DNA of 64,000 nt from the NCBI GenBank assembly GCA_020634495.1, contig JACKBR010000024.1:12921-76920 (forward strand). The letters are read 5' to 3'. Numbering within the stretch: the first letter of the stretch is position 1; each line of letters starts with the position of its first letter. Of the stretch, positions 17,257 to 27,029 are shown piece after piece. The notes below the pieces were generated by a model that had not been told where the DNA came from, did not search any database, and saw nothing but the letters and a program-made list of their open reading frames with translations. The DNA comes from Ardenticatenaceae bacterium (GTDB lineage Bacteria; Chloroflexota; Anaerolineae; Promineifilales; Promineifilaceae). The translations under genes were made by a program, and so were the position numbers.

Positions 17257-18663
17257 CTAAATTAATGCGTGAATTTGGGCAACGGCCGTTGCTGTTTCCG
17301 CATCAGCCACCACCACGCTAATGCTGCACTCCGACGACCCCTGGGCAATGGCAATGGCATTCACTTTTTCCTCGCCCAGCGCCATGAAAATGCGCCCGGC
17401 AATGCCCGGCGTGCCGCGCATCCCCGCCCCCACGATGGTGACAATCGACACCGGCTCTTGCGCCCAAATGCGGTCGATGTCTTTACGAGCCAGCTCCACC
17501 TTAAATTCATCTTCCAGGCTGTGAATAATTTTGTCTGTGGCCTCATCTGGCGCGGCAAAGCAGATCGATTGCTCGGATGAAGCCTGGCTGATCAGCAGCA
17601 CGCTCTGGTTATCGCGGGCCACTGCGCCAAAGGTACGGGCAGCAATGCCGGGAATGCCCATCATGCCTTTGCCCTCCACCGTAATCAAGCCCAGGTTTTT
17701 AATGGCCGTAACGGCTTTGATGCCGCCGTTGCCGTTGGGGGCGTCTGGTACGATGACGGTGCCGGGATGCTCCGGGTTGAACGTGTTTTTGATGCGCAGT
17801 GGAATATTATTTTCCACGCAGGGGCGCATCGTTTTGGGGTGCAGCACTTTGGCTCCGTAAAAGGCCAGTTCAGACACCTCGCGGTAGCTCAATTTGGGAA
17901 TAGAGCGGGCTTTGGCTACCAGCCGCGGATCGGCCGTCATGACGCCATCGACATCGGTCCAAATCCAAACTTCATCGGCGGCCAGGGCTTCGCCCAAAAT
18001 GGCCCCGGTGTAGTCGGAACCGCCGCGCCCCAGCGTGGTGGTGACGCCATTGGCATTGGCGGCAATGAAGCCAGTGACGATGGGGATAACGCCCTGGGCC
18101 AGCAACGGCCGTATTCGCGCTGCTGTCTTTTGTCGGGTTAATTCAAACTGGGGCGTGGCGTTCTGAAAATTGCTGTCGGTGACGATGAGTTCAGTGGCGT
18201 CAACCGCTTCGGCTGGCGTGCCGGTCTGGCGCAAAAAGGCGGCCAAAATGCGGGCGCTCATCTGCTCGCCCATGCCGCCAATGGTGTCCAGAGCACGCGG
18301 GCTGAGTTCGCCCAGCACGTAAACGGCCTGGCACAAATCAGCAAACCGGTCAATGAAACGGCCGTTTTCCATCAGAATTTGCTGCCGTTCACCATCGGGG
18401 GCCAGCAAACCATCAATCGCTTCATAATGAATCTGGCGCATTTGCTCGGCCAACTGCTGGTAAGTTTGGCCATCGCCATTCGCAGCCAAATGAGCGCCTT
18501 GCAGCAGCAAATCGGTAACTTTCACTGGCTTGGAACCCATTGCCGAAACGACGGCCACAGTTTGCCCCCACTGCTTTTTAGTTTGTTGAATGAGAACGGC
18601 CGTTTCGCGCATGGCTTGGGCGCTGCCAACGGACGTGCCGCCGAATTTCATTACAAGTGTCAT
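17257..18663 (-). CDS. lysC: Aspartate kinase (monofunctional)
   Basis: 468 residues; phosphorylates aspartate, the first step toward Lys, Thr and Met. It opens with MKFGGTSVGS, has GGMGEQMSARILAAFL, GFIAANANGVTTTLGRGGSD and WTDVDGVMTADPR of the amino-acid-kinase fold, then two ACT domains at the C-terminus (LGLITVEGKGMMGIPGIAAR and VSIVTIVGAGMRGTPGIAGR) for feedback control. ATG 18663 is preceded by GGAG; an upstream in-frame ATG at 18690 lies in a GCGAGTTTGC repeat. It follows the riboswitch-controlled sulfur-amino-acid gene by 56 bases and is probably co-transcribed. Confidence 0.93.
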   Translation of the reverse strand: MTLVMKFGGTSVGSAQAMRETAVLIQQTKKQWGQTVAVVSAMGSKPVKVTDLLLQGAHLAANGDGQTYQQLAEQMRQIHYEAIDGLLAPDGERQQILMENGRFIDRFADLCQAVYVLGELSPRALDTIGGMGEQMSARILAAFLRQTGTPAEAVDATELIVTDSNFQNATPQFELTRQKTAARIRPLLAQGVIPIVTGFIAANANGVTTTLGRGGSDYTGAILGEALAADEVWIWTDVDGVMTADPRLVAKARSIPKLSYREVSELAFYGAKVLHPKTMRPCVENNIPLRIKNTFNPEHPGTVIVPDAPNGNGGIKAVTAIKNLGLITVEGKGMMGIPGIAARTFGAVARDNQSVLLISQASSEQSICFAAPDEATDKIIHSLEDEFKVELARKDIDRIWAQEPVSIVTIVGAGMRGTPGIAGRIFMALGEEKVNAIAIAQGSSECSISVVVADAETATAVAQIHALI

Positions 18664-18719
18664 GTTGTACTCCAGTTTGCGAGTTTGCAAGTGTGCGAGT
18701 GGCGAGTGAGTGGGCTGGC

Positions 18720-19985
18720 TTACTCGCCCAGTGGCACACTCGCCAGCGCTTGCGCCAAATCGGCCAGTATATCCTCAGTTTCTTCAATGCCTATGGCAAA
18801 TCTAACCAAATTATCCTTCATGCCAATTGTGCGCCGCTCCTCGCTAGACAGTTCGAAGTAAGACATGATGGCGGGCTGCTCGATGAGGCTTTCTACGCCG
18901 CCCAGGCTGGCGGCGATGTAGGGAATTTTGAGCGCATCGACCACTTTGGCGGCGCACTCCAGCGGATTTTCAGCGGGCGGCACGGCCACTTCAAAACTCA
19001 CCACACCGCCAAAACCGCGCATTTGCTGGCTGGCAATGGCGTGGTCTGGGTGGGAGGGCAGGCCGGGGTACCAGACCCGGTCGATGGCGGGATGGCTTTC
19101 CAGGAATTCGGCGACTCGCTGGGCAGATTGGTTTTGCTGCTGCACGCGCAGCGCCAATGTTTTGAGGCCGCGCTCCAGCAGGTAGGCGGCGTGCGGATCA
19201 ATGACGCCGCCCAACATGCCCTGGCTCTGGCGCAAGGCGTGGATAAGGCCAGCCTCGCCAATGGCCACACCAGCCATCACGTCATTGTGCCCGCTAAAAT
19301 ATTTGGTGCCGCTGTGGATGACCAGATCGATGCCGTAGGTTAACGGCCGTTGGTTCACCGGGGTGGCAAAGGTGGCATCAATAATCGTTTTGATGCGCCT
19401 GTGCTGCCGGGCAATGGCCACCACTTTTTCCAGGTCGGCGACGCGCAGGTAGGGGTTGGTGGGGCTTTCTGTGAGGATGATGCGGGTATTGGGCTGGATG
19501 GCGGCGGCCAGGGCGTCGTAGTCGCCCATGGGCACCTGGCTGGTTTGAATGCCCAGCCGCTTGAGGAAGGTTTGGCAAAATTGGCGTGTCTTGCGGTAGC
19601 TGTCATCGGTAAAGATGACGTGGCTGCCGGTGGGCAGCATGGAGAGGAGGATATTGGTTACGGCCGTCATCCCCGTGGGAAACAGCAAGGCATCATATTG
19701 ACCCGGCAGATCGCCTGCTTCCAATGCAGCCAGCCGCTTTTCTACCGTCTGCACAGTGGGGTTGCCGTAGCGGGCATATTCTATACGGCCGTGTGTGCCG
19801 CCCCACAGTTTTCGTTCCTGGTAGGCAATGAGATCGGCCGTGTTTTCAAAGGTGTAGGTCGCCGTTTGCCAGATGGGGGTGGTGAGGGCGTGGTTGGGTT
19901 GAGCCTGGCGCGTTTGCAGGTTGCCGTGAACGGCCGTTGTGCCATTGGGCAGTTTATCATTGAGTTGTTCTTTTAGATTTTCCAT
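18720..19985 (-). CDS. Cystathionine gamma-synthase / Met-Cys metabolism PLP enzyme
   Basis: 421 residues of the Cys/Met metabolism PLP family. The PLP lysine is K228 in HSGTKYFSGHNDVMAG; other family motifs are RYGNPTVQTVEKRLAALE, FPTGMTAVTNILLSML, ESPTNPYLRVADLEKV and SLGGVESLIEQPA. ATG 19985 follows a purine-rich AGAAGAAAG; the longer frame would run through the riboswitch terminator. Control by a SAM-I riboswitch and co-transcription with aspartokinase indicate methionine synthesis, so cystathionine gamma-synthase (metB) is the best guess. O-acetylhomoserine sulfhydrylase or a lyase cannot be excluded from sequence alone. Confidence 0.88.
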   Translation of the reverse strand: MENLKEQLNDKLPNGTTAVHGNLQTRQAQPNHALTTPIWQTATYTFENTADLIAYQERKLWGGTHGRIEYARYGNPTVQTVEKRLAALEAGDLPGQYDALLFPTGMTAVTNILLSMLPTGSHVIFTDDSYRKTRQFCQTFLKRLGIQTSQVPMGDYDALAAAIQPNTRIILTESPTNPYLRVADLEKVVAIARQHRRIKTIIDATFATPVNQRPLTYGIDLVIHSGTKYFSGHNDVMAGVAIGEAGLIHALRQSQGMLGGVIDPHAAYLLERGLKTLALRVQQQNQSAQRVAEFLESHPAIDRVWYPGLPSHPDHAIASQQMRGFGGVVSFEVAVPPAENPLECAAKVVDALKIPYIAASLGGVESLIEQPAIMSYFELSSEERRTIGMKDNLVRFAIGIEETEDILADLAQALASVPLGE

Positions 19986-20011
19986 CTTTCTTCTTCTCAC
20001 TTGGCTGCATA

Positions 20012-20045
20012 CAAAAAGCCCCTTCTGGAAGTTGCAGAAGGGGCT
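20012..20045 (-). terminator. Riboswitch expression-platform terminator
   Basis: An 11-bp stem (20035-20045 with 20017-20027), GC-rich, followed on the minus strand by TTTTT. It lies between the SAM-I aptamer and the start codon at 19985. Confidence 0.92.
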
Positions 20046-20063
20046 AATAAAATCAATGTCGCC

Positions 20064-20258
20064 ACATCTCATCTTCCAGAAGATCACATTTCTTCTGCCG
20101 GAATTAGCACCTGTCTCTTGTTTCGGTAATCAGTGTTCAGTAGGTCAGTAATCAGTTGCAATGGTTTTTACTGATTACTGTTTACCGATTACTGACTACT
20201 GTCAGAAATGGTTGCTGAGGTATCATCGGGCCGTTCCCTCCACCTCTCTGGATAAGAA
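20064..20258 (-). promoter_or_regulatory. SAM-I (S-box) riboswitch with enlarged P3 loop
   Basis: Minus-strand order: CTTATCCAGAGAGGTGGAGG, CGGCCCGATGATACCTCAGC, AACC, then a long loop, then GGTGCTAATTCCGGCAGAAG and CTTCTGGAAGATGAGA. These are the conserved P1, P2, P3 and P4 elements; TCTTATC pairs with GATGAGA to close P1. Binding of S-adenosylmethionine should favour the downstream terminator and shut off methionine synthesis. The P3 loop (about 20112-20209) is filled by a CAGTAATCAGT word repeat that itself forms a perfect 11-bp hairpin, far larger than the usual few bases. Confidence 0.93.
20124..20208. repeat. CAGTAATCAGT hairpin repeat inside the riboswitch
   Basis: Tandem variants of GTAATCAGT/CAGTAG on one side and ACTGATTACTG/CCGATTACTGACTACTG on the other, with a perfect CAGTAATCAGT stem. 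It resembles in style the other short-word hairpin repeats (13713, 30004) but is located in the P3 loop of the SAM-I element. Confidence 0.75.
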
Positions 20259-20517
20259 TTGCGCCTGGGTAAAAATTGGTCTTACCCAAGACACTATTTA
20301 GTTGTGGCTGGGATGGTAGCAAAAGCGAGGGGGGTTGTCAAAAAGAAGTGTTGCTGTCTGAAATCCAGCAGATTGGTGATTTTTCATTGGCACAAATGAG
20401 GTATCAGGCAGCATGAGCCCATTTTGGCTCAGTGGCTTGCCCGCAAATAAGTTAGCGGTATCGGGCGGACGGTTTCGAGTAAGCGACCTTTCTTTCAGGT
20501 AAGTTATTGTTGGCCGC

Positions 20518-23500
20518 TCACTTAATGACTCGCAAAAATTTTCGCAATCGCCGGATAAAGGCATCCAGCCGGTACGGTTTCTGCAAAAATCCAACCAGCG
20601 GCGGTCTGGCGAAGCCGCGTGTGGCATCAGCTTCGCTGTAGCCGGAAGAAAGCAAAATGCGCACGTTGGGATCAAACTGCTGCAATTCTAAAAATGTTTC
20701 ATGCCCGCTTTTGCCCGGCATGGATAAATCGAGCAGAACCAGATCGATGTCTTGGGCCTGAGTTTTATAGAGGGCAATGCCTTCATCGCCGTTGGCAGCG
20801 GTAAGGACATCAATGCCTTCCATCTCTAAAATATCAATTACAGCTTCGCGCACGGCGCGTTCATCATCGATCACCAACACCAGACCCGCAACGGCCGTTT
20901 CTGAATCTGCCACGGATTCTGGCGCAAAATCGGCGGTAGTTGCCACTTCTGTTTTTCCAGAAATAGGGAGCAGCAGCTCAAAAAGTGTGCCTGTGCCTAC
21001 CTGGCTAGACACTTTCAGCCCGCCTTGGTGACTGCGAACAATTCCAAGCACCGCTGCCAAACCCAAACCTCGTCCTGTAAACTTGGTTGTGAAGAACGGA
21101 TCAAAAATCTTGGTGATTGTTTCGTCGGCCATGCCGCCACCACTGTCTTCGATTAGCAAAGAAACGTATGGCCCTGGCGGCAGAGGCTGGTCTGTAAAGC
21201 GCCAAAAGATGGTATCTTGCTCTGTGATGTGCCGTACGGCCGTTTGCACCAAAATGGTTCCAGGCTGCTCCCCAATTGCTTCGGCCGCGTTTATTAGCAA
21301 ATTCATCAACACCTGTTGCAGTTGGGCCGTATCTATTTCAACCAGCGGTAAATCCTCAGCCAAATCAAACTCTAAAAAGGTTTTCTTGGGCAAAGCAACT
21401 CTAAGCAAATCAAAACTTTCTTCAATAAGGTCATTCAAATGAAACGGCTGAATGGTGAACTGACCGCCACCAGAATAGGCCAGCAGCTGCCTGGTTAAAC
21501 TGGCCGCTTGCTCGGCGGCTTTTACAACTTTATGAACATGCCCAAACGCGGGATGGTGACCATTTAAATGCACCTGGGCCAATGAAGCCTGCCCCAACAT
21601 AGCCACCAGCAAATTATTAAAATCGTGCGCAATGCCGCCAGCCAACACTCCCAGGCTTTCCATTTTTTGCTTGCGGTGCATGGCCCGCATTGTTTTCCGC
21701 CGCTCGGTTACATCTCTGGCGGTGGTGACAAACGAAACAACACTGCCTTCGCTATCCAAAATAGGATTGGTAATAAACTCAATTTCATAGGCGCTGTCTG
21801 CCACAGGGTATTGAATTTCTCGGGTAATTGGCTTGCCAGTTTGCAGCACAGCAGCCCGGTCTTGGTCGCTAAGGGTGCCAAATTCAAAAGGCAAGTTGAG
21901 GTCTTGCCAGGTTTTACCCACAATCAAGTCGGCGGGAATATTCAAAAATGCAGAAACGGCAGGGCTAATAAATTGGAAACGGCCGTGCAAATCAAACGCC
22001 AAAAAGTTATCTGGGGTTGCCGCCAAAACAGCATCCAGCAGCAGCGTTTGCTGCCTCAACTCATCCGCCAGCCGGCGCTGCTGCTCCTCCGCCCGCTTAC
22101 GCTCAATGACGCTGGCAATCTGTTCAGAAACAAAAACTAAAAATTGCTCATCTTGCTCCGAATACGCCGTGCTTTCCTCATAGCTTTGCACAACCAGCGC
22201 CCCAATCGCCTCGTTTTGCGATTGTAATGGGACGCCCAACCATACCTGCGGCAGCGTGCCCTTCAGCGTGACCATGCCCTGATCAATGTAAAAGCCAATT
22301 TGCTGCTGCGTTAACAACTTTGAGCAATTGGACCGCATCACAAATTCGGTTAACCCATTTGCCGCCGGGTAAGGTTCAGGGCGGCTGTCAAACTTGTCAA
22401 CAAAATAGGGCACGCTAATCTCATCTGAGACTTTGTCGTACAGGGCAATGTAAAAATTTTGGACATTTAGAAAAAGCGCCAAAGCGTCATGGATAGAACG
22501 GTAAAGCTCCTCCAAGGAAATATCGGTGTGGGCCACCGCCGCAATGCGATACACCGTTTTTTGCAGCATATCTGCTCTTACCCGCTCGGTAATGTCGCTG
22601 ATGACCCCTTCCAGAAACAGCAGGTTGCCCTTGTTGTCAAACACACCAGCGCCCACATCCTCTGCCCAACGCCATTGGCCAGACTTGTGCTGAACGCGGT
22701 AAATAACGCGAAATGCCTCTCCTGAAGCAAGCTGTTCTTCTGTCTGCACCTCATTGGCTTCAGCGCGGTCTTCTGGATGGATTAAGCCGCTAAACATTAT
22801 TTCGCCAGCGATAAATTTTTCTTTTGGATAGCCTGTTAAATCTTCGATCCCGTCATTTAGGTAAAGCAGCGGAAAATCTGGTTCGTTTTTGCACAGGTAA
22901 ATGGTGCCCGGCACGTTTGCGGCCAAAATGCGGAACTGCTCTTCGCGCTGGCGCAGGGCAGCCTCGGCCCATTTGGCTTCTGTGATGTCTCTTACTAAAC
23001 CATTAAGGACTGGCTGGCCATTTAGCTCCACCACAGTGGTAGAAATTTGCCAATGACGCTCTTTGCCATCTCTTGTAACAAAGGGAACTTCAAACACATG
23101 GTTCCCCTGTTCAAAAGCGATATCAAAATGCTCCTGGTAAAGCTGGTAGATTTGAGGCGAGGCCCAGCGGGACGGCCGTATCGAGCCAAGCTCCTCTGCA
23201 CGCATGCCCAGTAAAGCCAGCATCTTTGGATTTGCTGATAACAACTTCCTGGTTTTTCTATCAAATAAAAAGATGCCGTCGTTGGCCGATTCAAACAAGC
23301 GGCGGTATTGGGACTCTGCCGTCTGGACGGCCTGGAACAACCGGGCATTTTCCAGGGCAATGGATAGATGCGTGGCAAAAGCCGCAATGGCAGGCACATC
23401 CTCTATCCGCAAAACGGAACCGGCCACATACATCACCCCAATCACCTCAGATTTGGCAAAAACTGGGGCAAGTATGGCCGGCAGTTTTAAAAAAGGCGTC

Positions 23501-23919
23501 ATCAATTTGGAAACAATGCGGTAGATCTTTGGTGGAATGACCTGCTGCATTTTTTCACTGTTGTCCGCTAAAAAAACGACATCCCCCTTGGTTAGGACGA
23601 TTTTATCGGCAAGTGAGGCATCAATTGGATATGTAAATTCTTGGGTTTTAATGTTGAGGAGTTTTTCTGCTCGTTTCACCACACGCATCAATCGGTCAGA
23701 AAAAACCATAGAGGTGATATGAAGATTTTTTCCAGATTCGTCGATCAAGTTGATGGTGCCGTGAAGTCCTAATTTAACCAACTGCTCGTTAAAAACCTGG
23801 TAAACGGCCGTCTCTGATTGTGCCGCCTGCTGTAAGGCGAGTGAGGCTGCATTTAACCCTTGCCAAAAATTGCCATCTTCTGAGTTGTTGACGAAAGATG
23901 CTACCTTAAATTCAATCAT
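20518..23919 (-). CDS. Hybrid sensor histidine kinase, GAF-PAS-PAS-GAF-PAS-HK-REC
   Basis: 1133 residues, no membrane segment, so a cytosolic sensor. Order: GAF-like (about 20-200), PAS (205-320), PAS/PAC (325-450, LIHPEDRAEANEV and RWAEDVGAGVFDNKGN), GAF (460-615), PAS (640-745), NtrB-type HisKA with the phosphorylated H765 in GGIAHDFNNLL, HATPase (N-box NLLINAAEAI, GGGMADETI, GRGLGLAAVLGIV) and a C-terminal receiver with D1064 in LVLLDLSMPG and Lys in FLQKPYR. The signal is unknown. It is monocistronic, with no output regulator next to it, so phosphotransfer probably goes to a distant partner. Confidence 0.9.
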   Translation of the reverse strand: MIEFKVASFVNNSEDGNFWQGLNAASLALQQAAQSETAVYQVFNEQLVKLGLHGTINLIDESGKNLHITSMVFSDRLMRVVKRAEKLLNIKTQEFTYPIDASLADKIVLTKGDVVFLADNSEKMQQVIPPKIYRIVSKLMTPFLKLPAILAPVFAKSEVIGVMYVAGSVLRIEDVPAIAAFATHLSIALENARLFQAVQTAESQYRRLFESANDGIFLFDRKTRKLLSANPKMLALLGMRAEELGSIRPSRWASPQIYQLYQEHFDIAFEQGNHVFEVPFVTRDGKERHWQISTTVVELNGQPVLNGLVRDITEAKWAEAALRQREEQFRILAANVPGTIYLCKNEPDFPLLYLNDGIEDLTGYPKEKFIAGEIMFSGLIHPEDRAEANEVQTEEQLASGEAFRVIYRVQHKSGQWRWAEDVGAGVFDNKGNLLFLEGVISDITERVRADMLQKTVYRIAAVAHTDISLEELYRSIHDALALFLNVQNFYIALYDKVSDEISVPYFVDKFDSRPEPYPAANGLTEFVMRSNCSKLLTQQQIGFYIDQGMVTLKGTLPQVWLGVPLQSQNEAIGALVVQSYEESTAYSEQDEQFLVFVSEQIASVIERKRAEEQQRRLADELRQQTLLLDAVLAATPDNFLAFDLHGRFQFISPAVSAFLNIPADLIVGKTWQDLNLPFEFGTLSDQDRAAVLQTGKPITREIQYPVADSAYEIEFITNPILDSEGSVVSFVTTARDVTERRKTMRAMHRKQKMESLGVLAGGIAHDFNNLLVAMLGQASLAQVHLNGHHPAFGHVHKVVKAAEQAASLTRQLLAYSGGGQFTIQPFHLNDLIEESFDLLRVALPKKTFLEFDLAEDLPLVEIDTAQLQQVLMNLLINAAEAIGEQPGTILVQTAVRHITEQDTIFWRFTDQPLPPGPYVSLLIEDSGGGMADETITKIFDPFFTTKFTGRGLGLAAVLGIVRSHQGGLKVSSQVGTGTLFELLLPISGKTEVATTADFAPESVADSETAVAGLVLVIDDERAVREAVIDILEMEGIDVLTAANGDEGIALYKTQAQDIDLVLLDLSMPGKSGHETFLELQQFDPNVRILLSSGYSEADATRGFARPPLVGFLQKPYRLDAFIRRLRKFLRVIK

Positions 23920-24291
23920 GATTCATCCCTGTGTACTAACCTAAATAGTGTAGCATAAAGCAGGGTTAGCACGTCTGGTAAATTGGTCAAAAAGTCAGGT
24001 AAATGCAAATATTCACCCCATTTTGGGCTATTTTGCAGGAGATGCGCCAGGTGGCAGTTGATGCCGTAAAAATTCTGCCACCAATTCATGGCATTCAGGC
24101 AAAATTCGTGTACTATTTTGCCAAAATTTATGAGCATTTTGCAGAACGGCCGTATCCCCAAAAAACGCGCTGCAAAAGAAATGAATAAAGTTAAATTTCC
24201 GGCAGCCTGAGTGCCGGATTCTTTCTTTTAAGCGTGAAGGGAAACGGCCGTTTTGCGTTAAATTCAACAAAAAAGGAAAAGATAAAAGGCA
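23920..24291. other. Gap between kinase and SET gene
   Basis: Divergent promoter region. It holds two octamer copies (near 24145 and 24243) and a short hairpin CCGGCAGCCTGAGTGCCGG at about 24201 followed by ATTCTTTCTTTT, a weak terminator candidate. No gene supported. Confidence 0.4.
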
Positions 24292-24834
24292 ATGGATAAT
24301 CGTAAAAGCTTTGTTTCTGGCAAGCTGGAAGTCAGAGAGAATCCGGCAAAGGGAAACTACGGGCTGTTTGCCCGTGAGGCCATCCGGCAGGGCGAACTGC
24401 TCATCTGCTGGGGTGGTTCTGTGGTGACAACAGAAGAATTTGACCAGCTTTCACCGTTTGAACGCGAGCACAGCGTGCAAATTGAAGAGGATTTGTTTCA
24501 GGTTCCACACGGGGCCGACCTTGATCCTGGCGATTATGTAAACCATTCTTGTGACCCCAACCTGGGCATGAGCAACTCCATTACCCTGGTTGCCCTGCGT
24601 GACATTCAGCCAAATGAAGAAGTTTGTTTCGATTACGCCATGACAGACAGCACCCCATACGACGAATTTGCTTGTGGCTGTGGTGCCAGCATTTGCCGGG
24701 GCATGGTCACAGGCGACGACTGGAAATTGCCCAACCTGCAAACCCGGTACGATGGCTTTTTCTCCCCCTATTTGCAGCGCCGCATTAACCGGCTCAAGCA
24801 AGAAAAAGAGGTCAATGAAATTGTTTTCCTCTGA
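24292..24834 (+). CDS. SET-domain protein (lysine methyltransferase-like)
   Basis: 180 residues. SET core: GNYGLFAREAIRQGELLICW at the N-terminus, then the substrate/cofactor signature DYVNHSCDPNLGMSNSITLV, catalytic-Tyr region EEVCFDYAM, and a zinc-binding post-SET-like CGCGASICRG. These match eukaryote-type SET methyltransferases as found sporadically in bacteria; S-adenosylmethionine would be the methyl donor and the target protein is unknown. GGAAAAGATAAAAGGCA precedes ATG 24292. The length fits a minimal SET protein without extra domains. Confidence 0.85.
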   Translation: MDNRKSFVSGKLEVRENPAKGNYGLFAREAIRQGELLICWGGSVVTTEEFDQLSPFEREHSVQIEEDLFQVPHGADLDPGDYVNHSCDPNLGMSNSITLVALRDIQPNEEVCFDYAMTDSTPYDEFACGCGASICRGMVTGDDWKLPNLQTRYDGFFSPYLQRRINRLKQEKEVNEIVFL

Positions 24835-24865
24835 CTGAAATACCCAGCAACTGGCCTTCAGCCAA

Positions 24866-24923
24866 TAAAAGGTGAGAGTCATCTAATCTTTTCTGAAAAT
24901 TAGAGGTGGCTGTCACCTTTTTT
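24866..24923 (+). terminator. Terminator hairpin after SET gene
   Basis: Imperfect long stem: AAAAGGTGAGAG on the left pairs with the region ending CTGTCACCTTTTTT, closing with a T-run. It separates the SET gene from tgt. Confidence 0.65.
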
Positions 24924-24949
24924 GTTGTGCCGGGGTGATTCACATATAA

Positions 24950-26071
<1,122 letters not shown>

Positions 26072-26073
26072 TT

Positions 26074-26191
26074 TGTCATTCTGAGCGCAGCGAAGAATCT
26101 CTCTAAACTTTGGCAGGCAGAGCCTGCGGCAAACGGCAAAACTTGAACAAATGGTGCGCCGTTGGGATGCTTCACTTCGTTCAGCATGACA
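26074..26191. mobile_element. MITE-like repeat with 28-bp imperfect terminal inverted repeats
   Basis: The left end starts TGTCATTCTGAGCGCAGCGA; the right end, reversed and complemented, starts TGTCATGCTGAACGAAGTGA. The 118-base unit has no coding capacity and an internal GGCAGGCAGAGCCTGC hairpin. A related 101-base copy is at 15699-15799. Non-autonomous element or structured intergenic repeat. Confidence 0.65.
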
Positions 26192-26213
26192 TAAAACAAT
26201 TACAGGAAGTTTT

Positions 26214-27029
26214 ATGTCAATCATTGAAGCGATTATTATTGGGATTATTCAGGGGGCCACCGAATTTTTGCCCATTTCCAGCTCTGGGCATCTGGTGCTG
26301 CTGCCAGAGGTTTTTCAGATGACCAACCCAGACCTGACGCTGATTGGGCTGGTACACGCCGGAACGCTGCTGGCGGTGCTCATTTATTTTCGGCAAGATT
26401 TGTGGGACATTGTTACGGCCGTTCTGCGCGACCTTGCCCAACGCCAACCATTGGCCAGCGCCAATGCCCGCCTGGGCTGGTTCATTGTGGTGGGTTCCAT
26501 CCCGGTAGCATTGATTGGCCTGCCGCTAAAAGGTTTTTTTGAAGATATTTTTAGCAGCCCACGCGCCGCCGCCGGATTTTTGCTGGTAACGGCCGTTCTG
26601 CTGGTGCTGGGTGAACGTATGTTGTCTGGCAAAAAAGACATTCCCCACATGACCTGGACCGATGCCATCGTCATTGGCCTGTTCCAGGTGATGGCCCTCT
26701 TCCCCGGCGTGTCGCGCAGCGGCAGCACCATTGTGGGCGGGCTGTCACGCGGGCTAGACCGCCCCACTGCCGCCCGCTACAGCTTTCTGCTGGGTATTCC
26801 CGCCATTTTGGGTGCGGGTCTGCAAGCCATTCTGGACATCTTCAGCGCCGATGGCAACGACTTTTCCACCGGCGTCTACGTCGTTGCTTTTATTGCCGCT
26901 GGCGTTACCGGCTATGCCTGCATCCATTGGCTGCTCACCTGGGTAAAAAACCACACGCTGTACGGCTTTGCCGCTTATGTGGCCCTGTTCAGCATCGTTT
27001 TTCTGCTCATTTCCTTCATTGGCGGTTAA
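26214..27029 (+). CDS. uppP: Undecaprenyl-diphosphatase
   Basis: 271 residues, integral membrane; recycles the undecaprenyl carrier for cell-wall synthesis. Motif 1 is GATEFLPISSSGHLVL near the N-terminus, and the catalytic second motif is MALFPGVSRSGSTI. Eight or so hydrophobic segments follow the family pattern. AGGAAG lies before ATG 26214. The next gene begins immediately after the stop codon. Confidence 0.95.
   Translation: MSIIEAIIIGIIQGATEFLPISSSGHLVLLPEVFQMTNPDLTLIGLVHAGTLLAVLIYFRQDLWDIVTAVLRDLAQRQPLASANARLGWFIVVGSIPVALIGLPLKGFFEDIFSSPRAAAGFLLVTAVLLVLGERMLSGKKDIPHMTWTDAIVIGLFQVMALFPGVSRSGSTIVGGLSRGLDRPTAARYSFLLGIPAILGAGLQAILDIFSADGNDFSTGVYVVAFIAAGVTGYACIHWLLTWVKNHTLYGFAAYVALFSIVFLLISFIGG

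Noticed and set aside
24003..24188. 61-codon frame in the kinase-SET gap
   Set aside because: No start signal and no family resemblance; overlaps a divergent promoter region.
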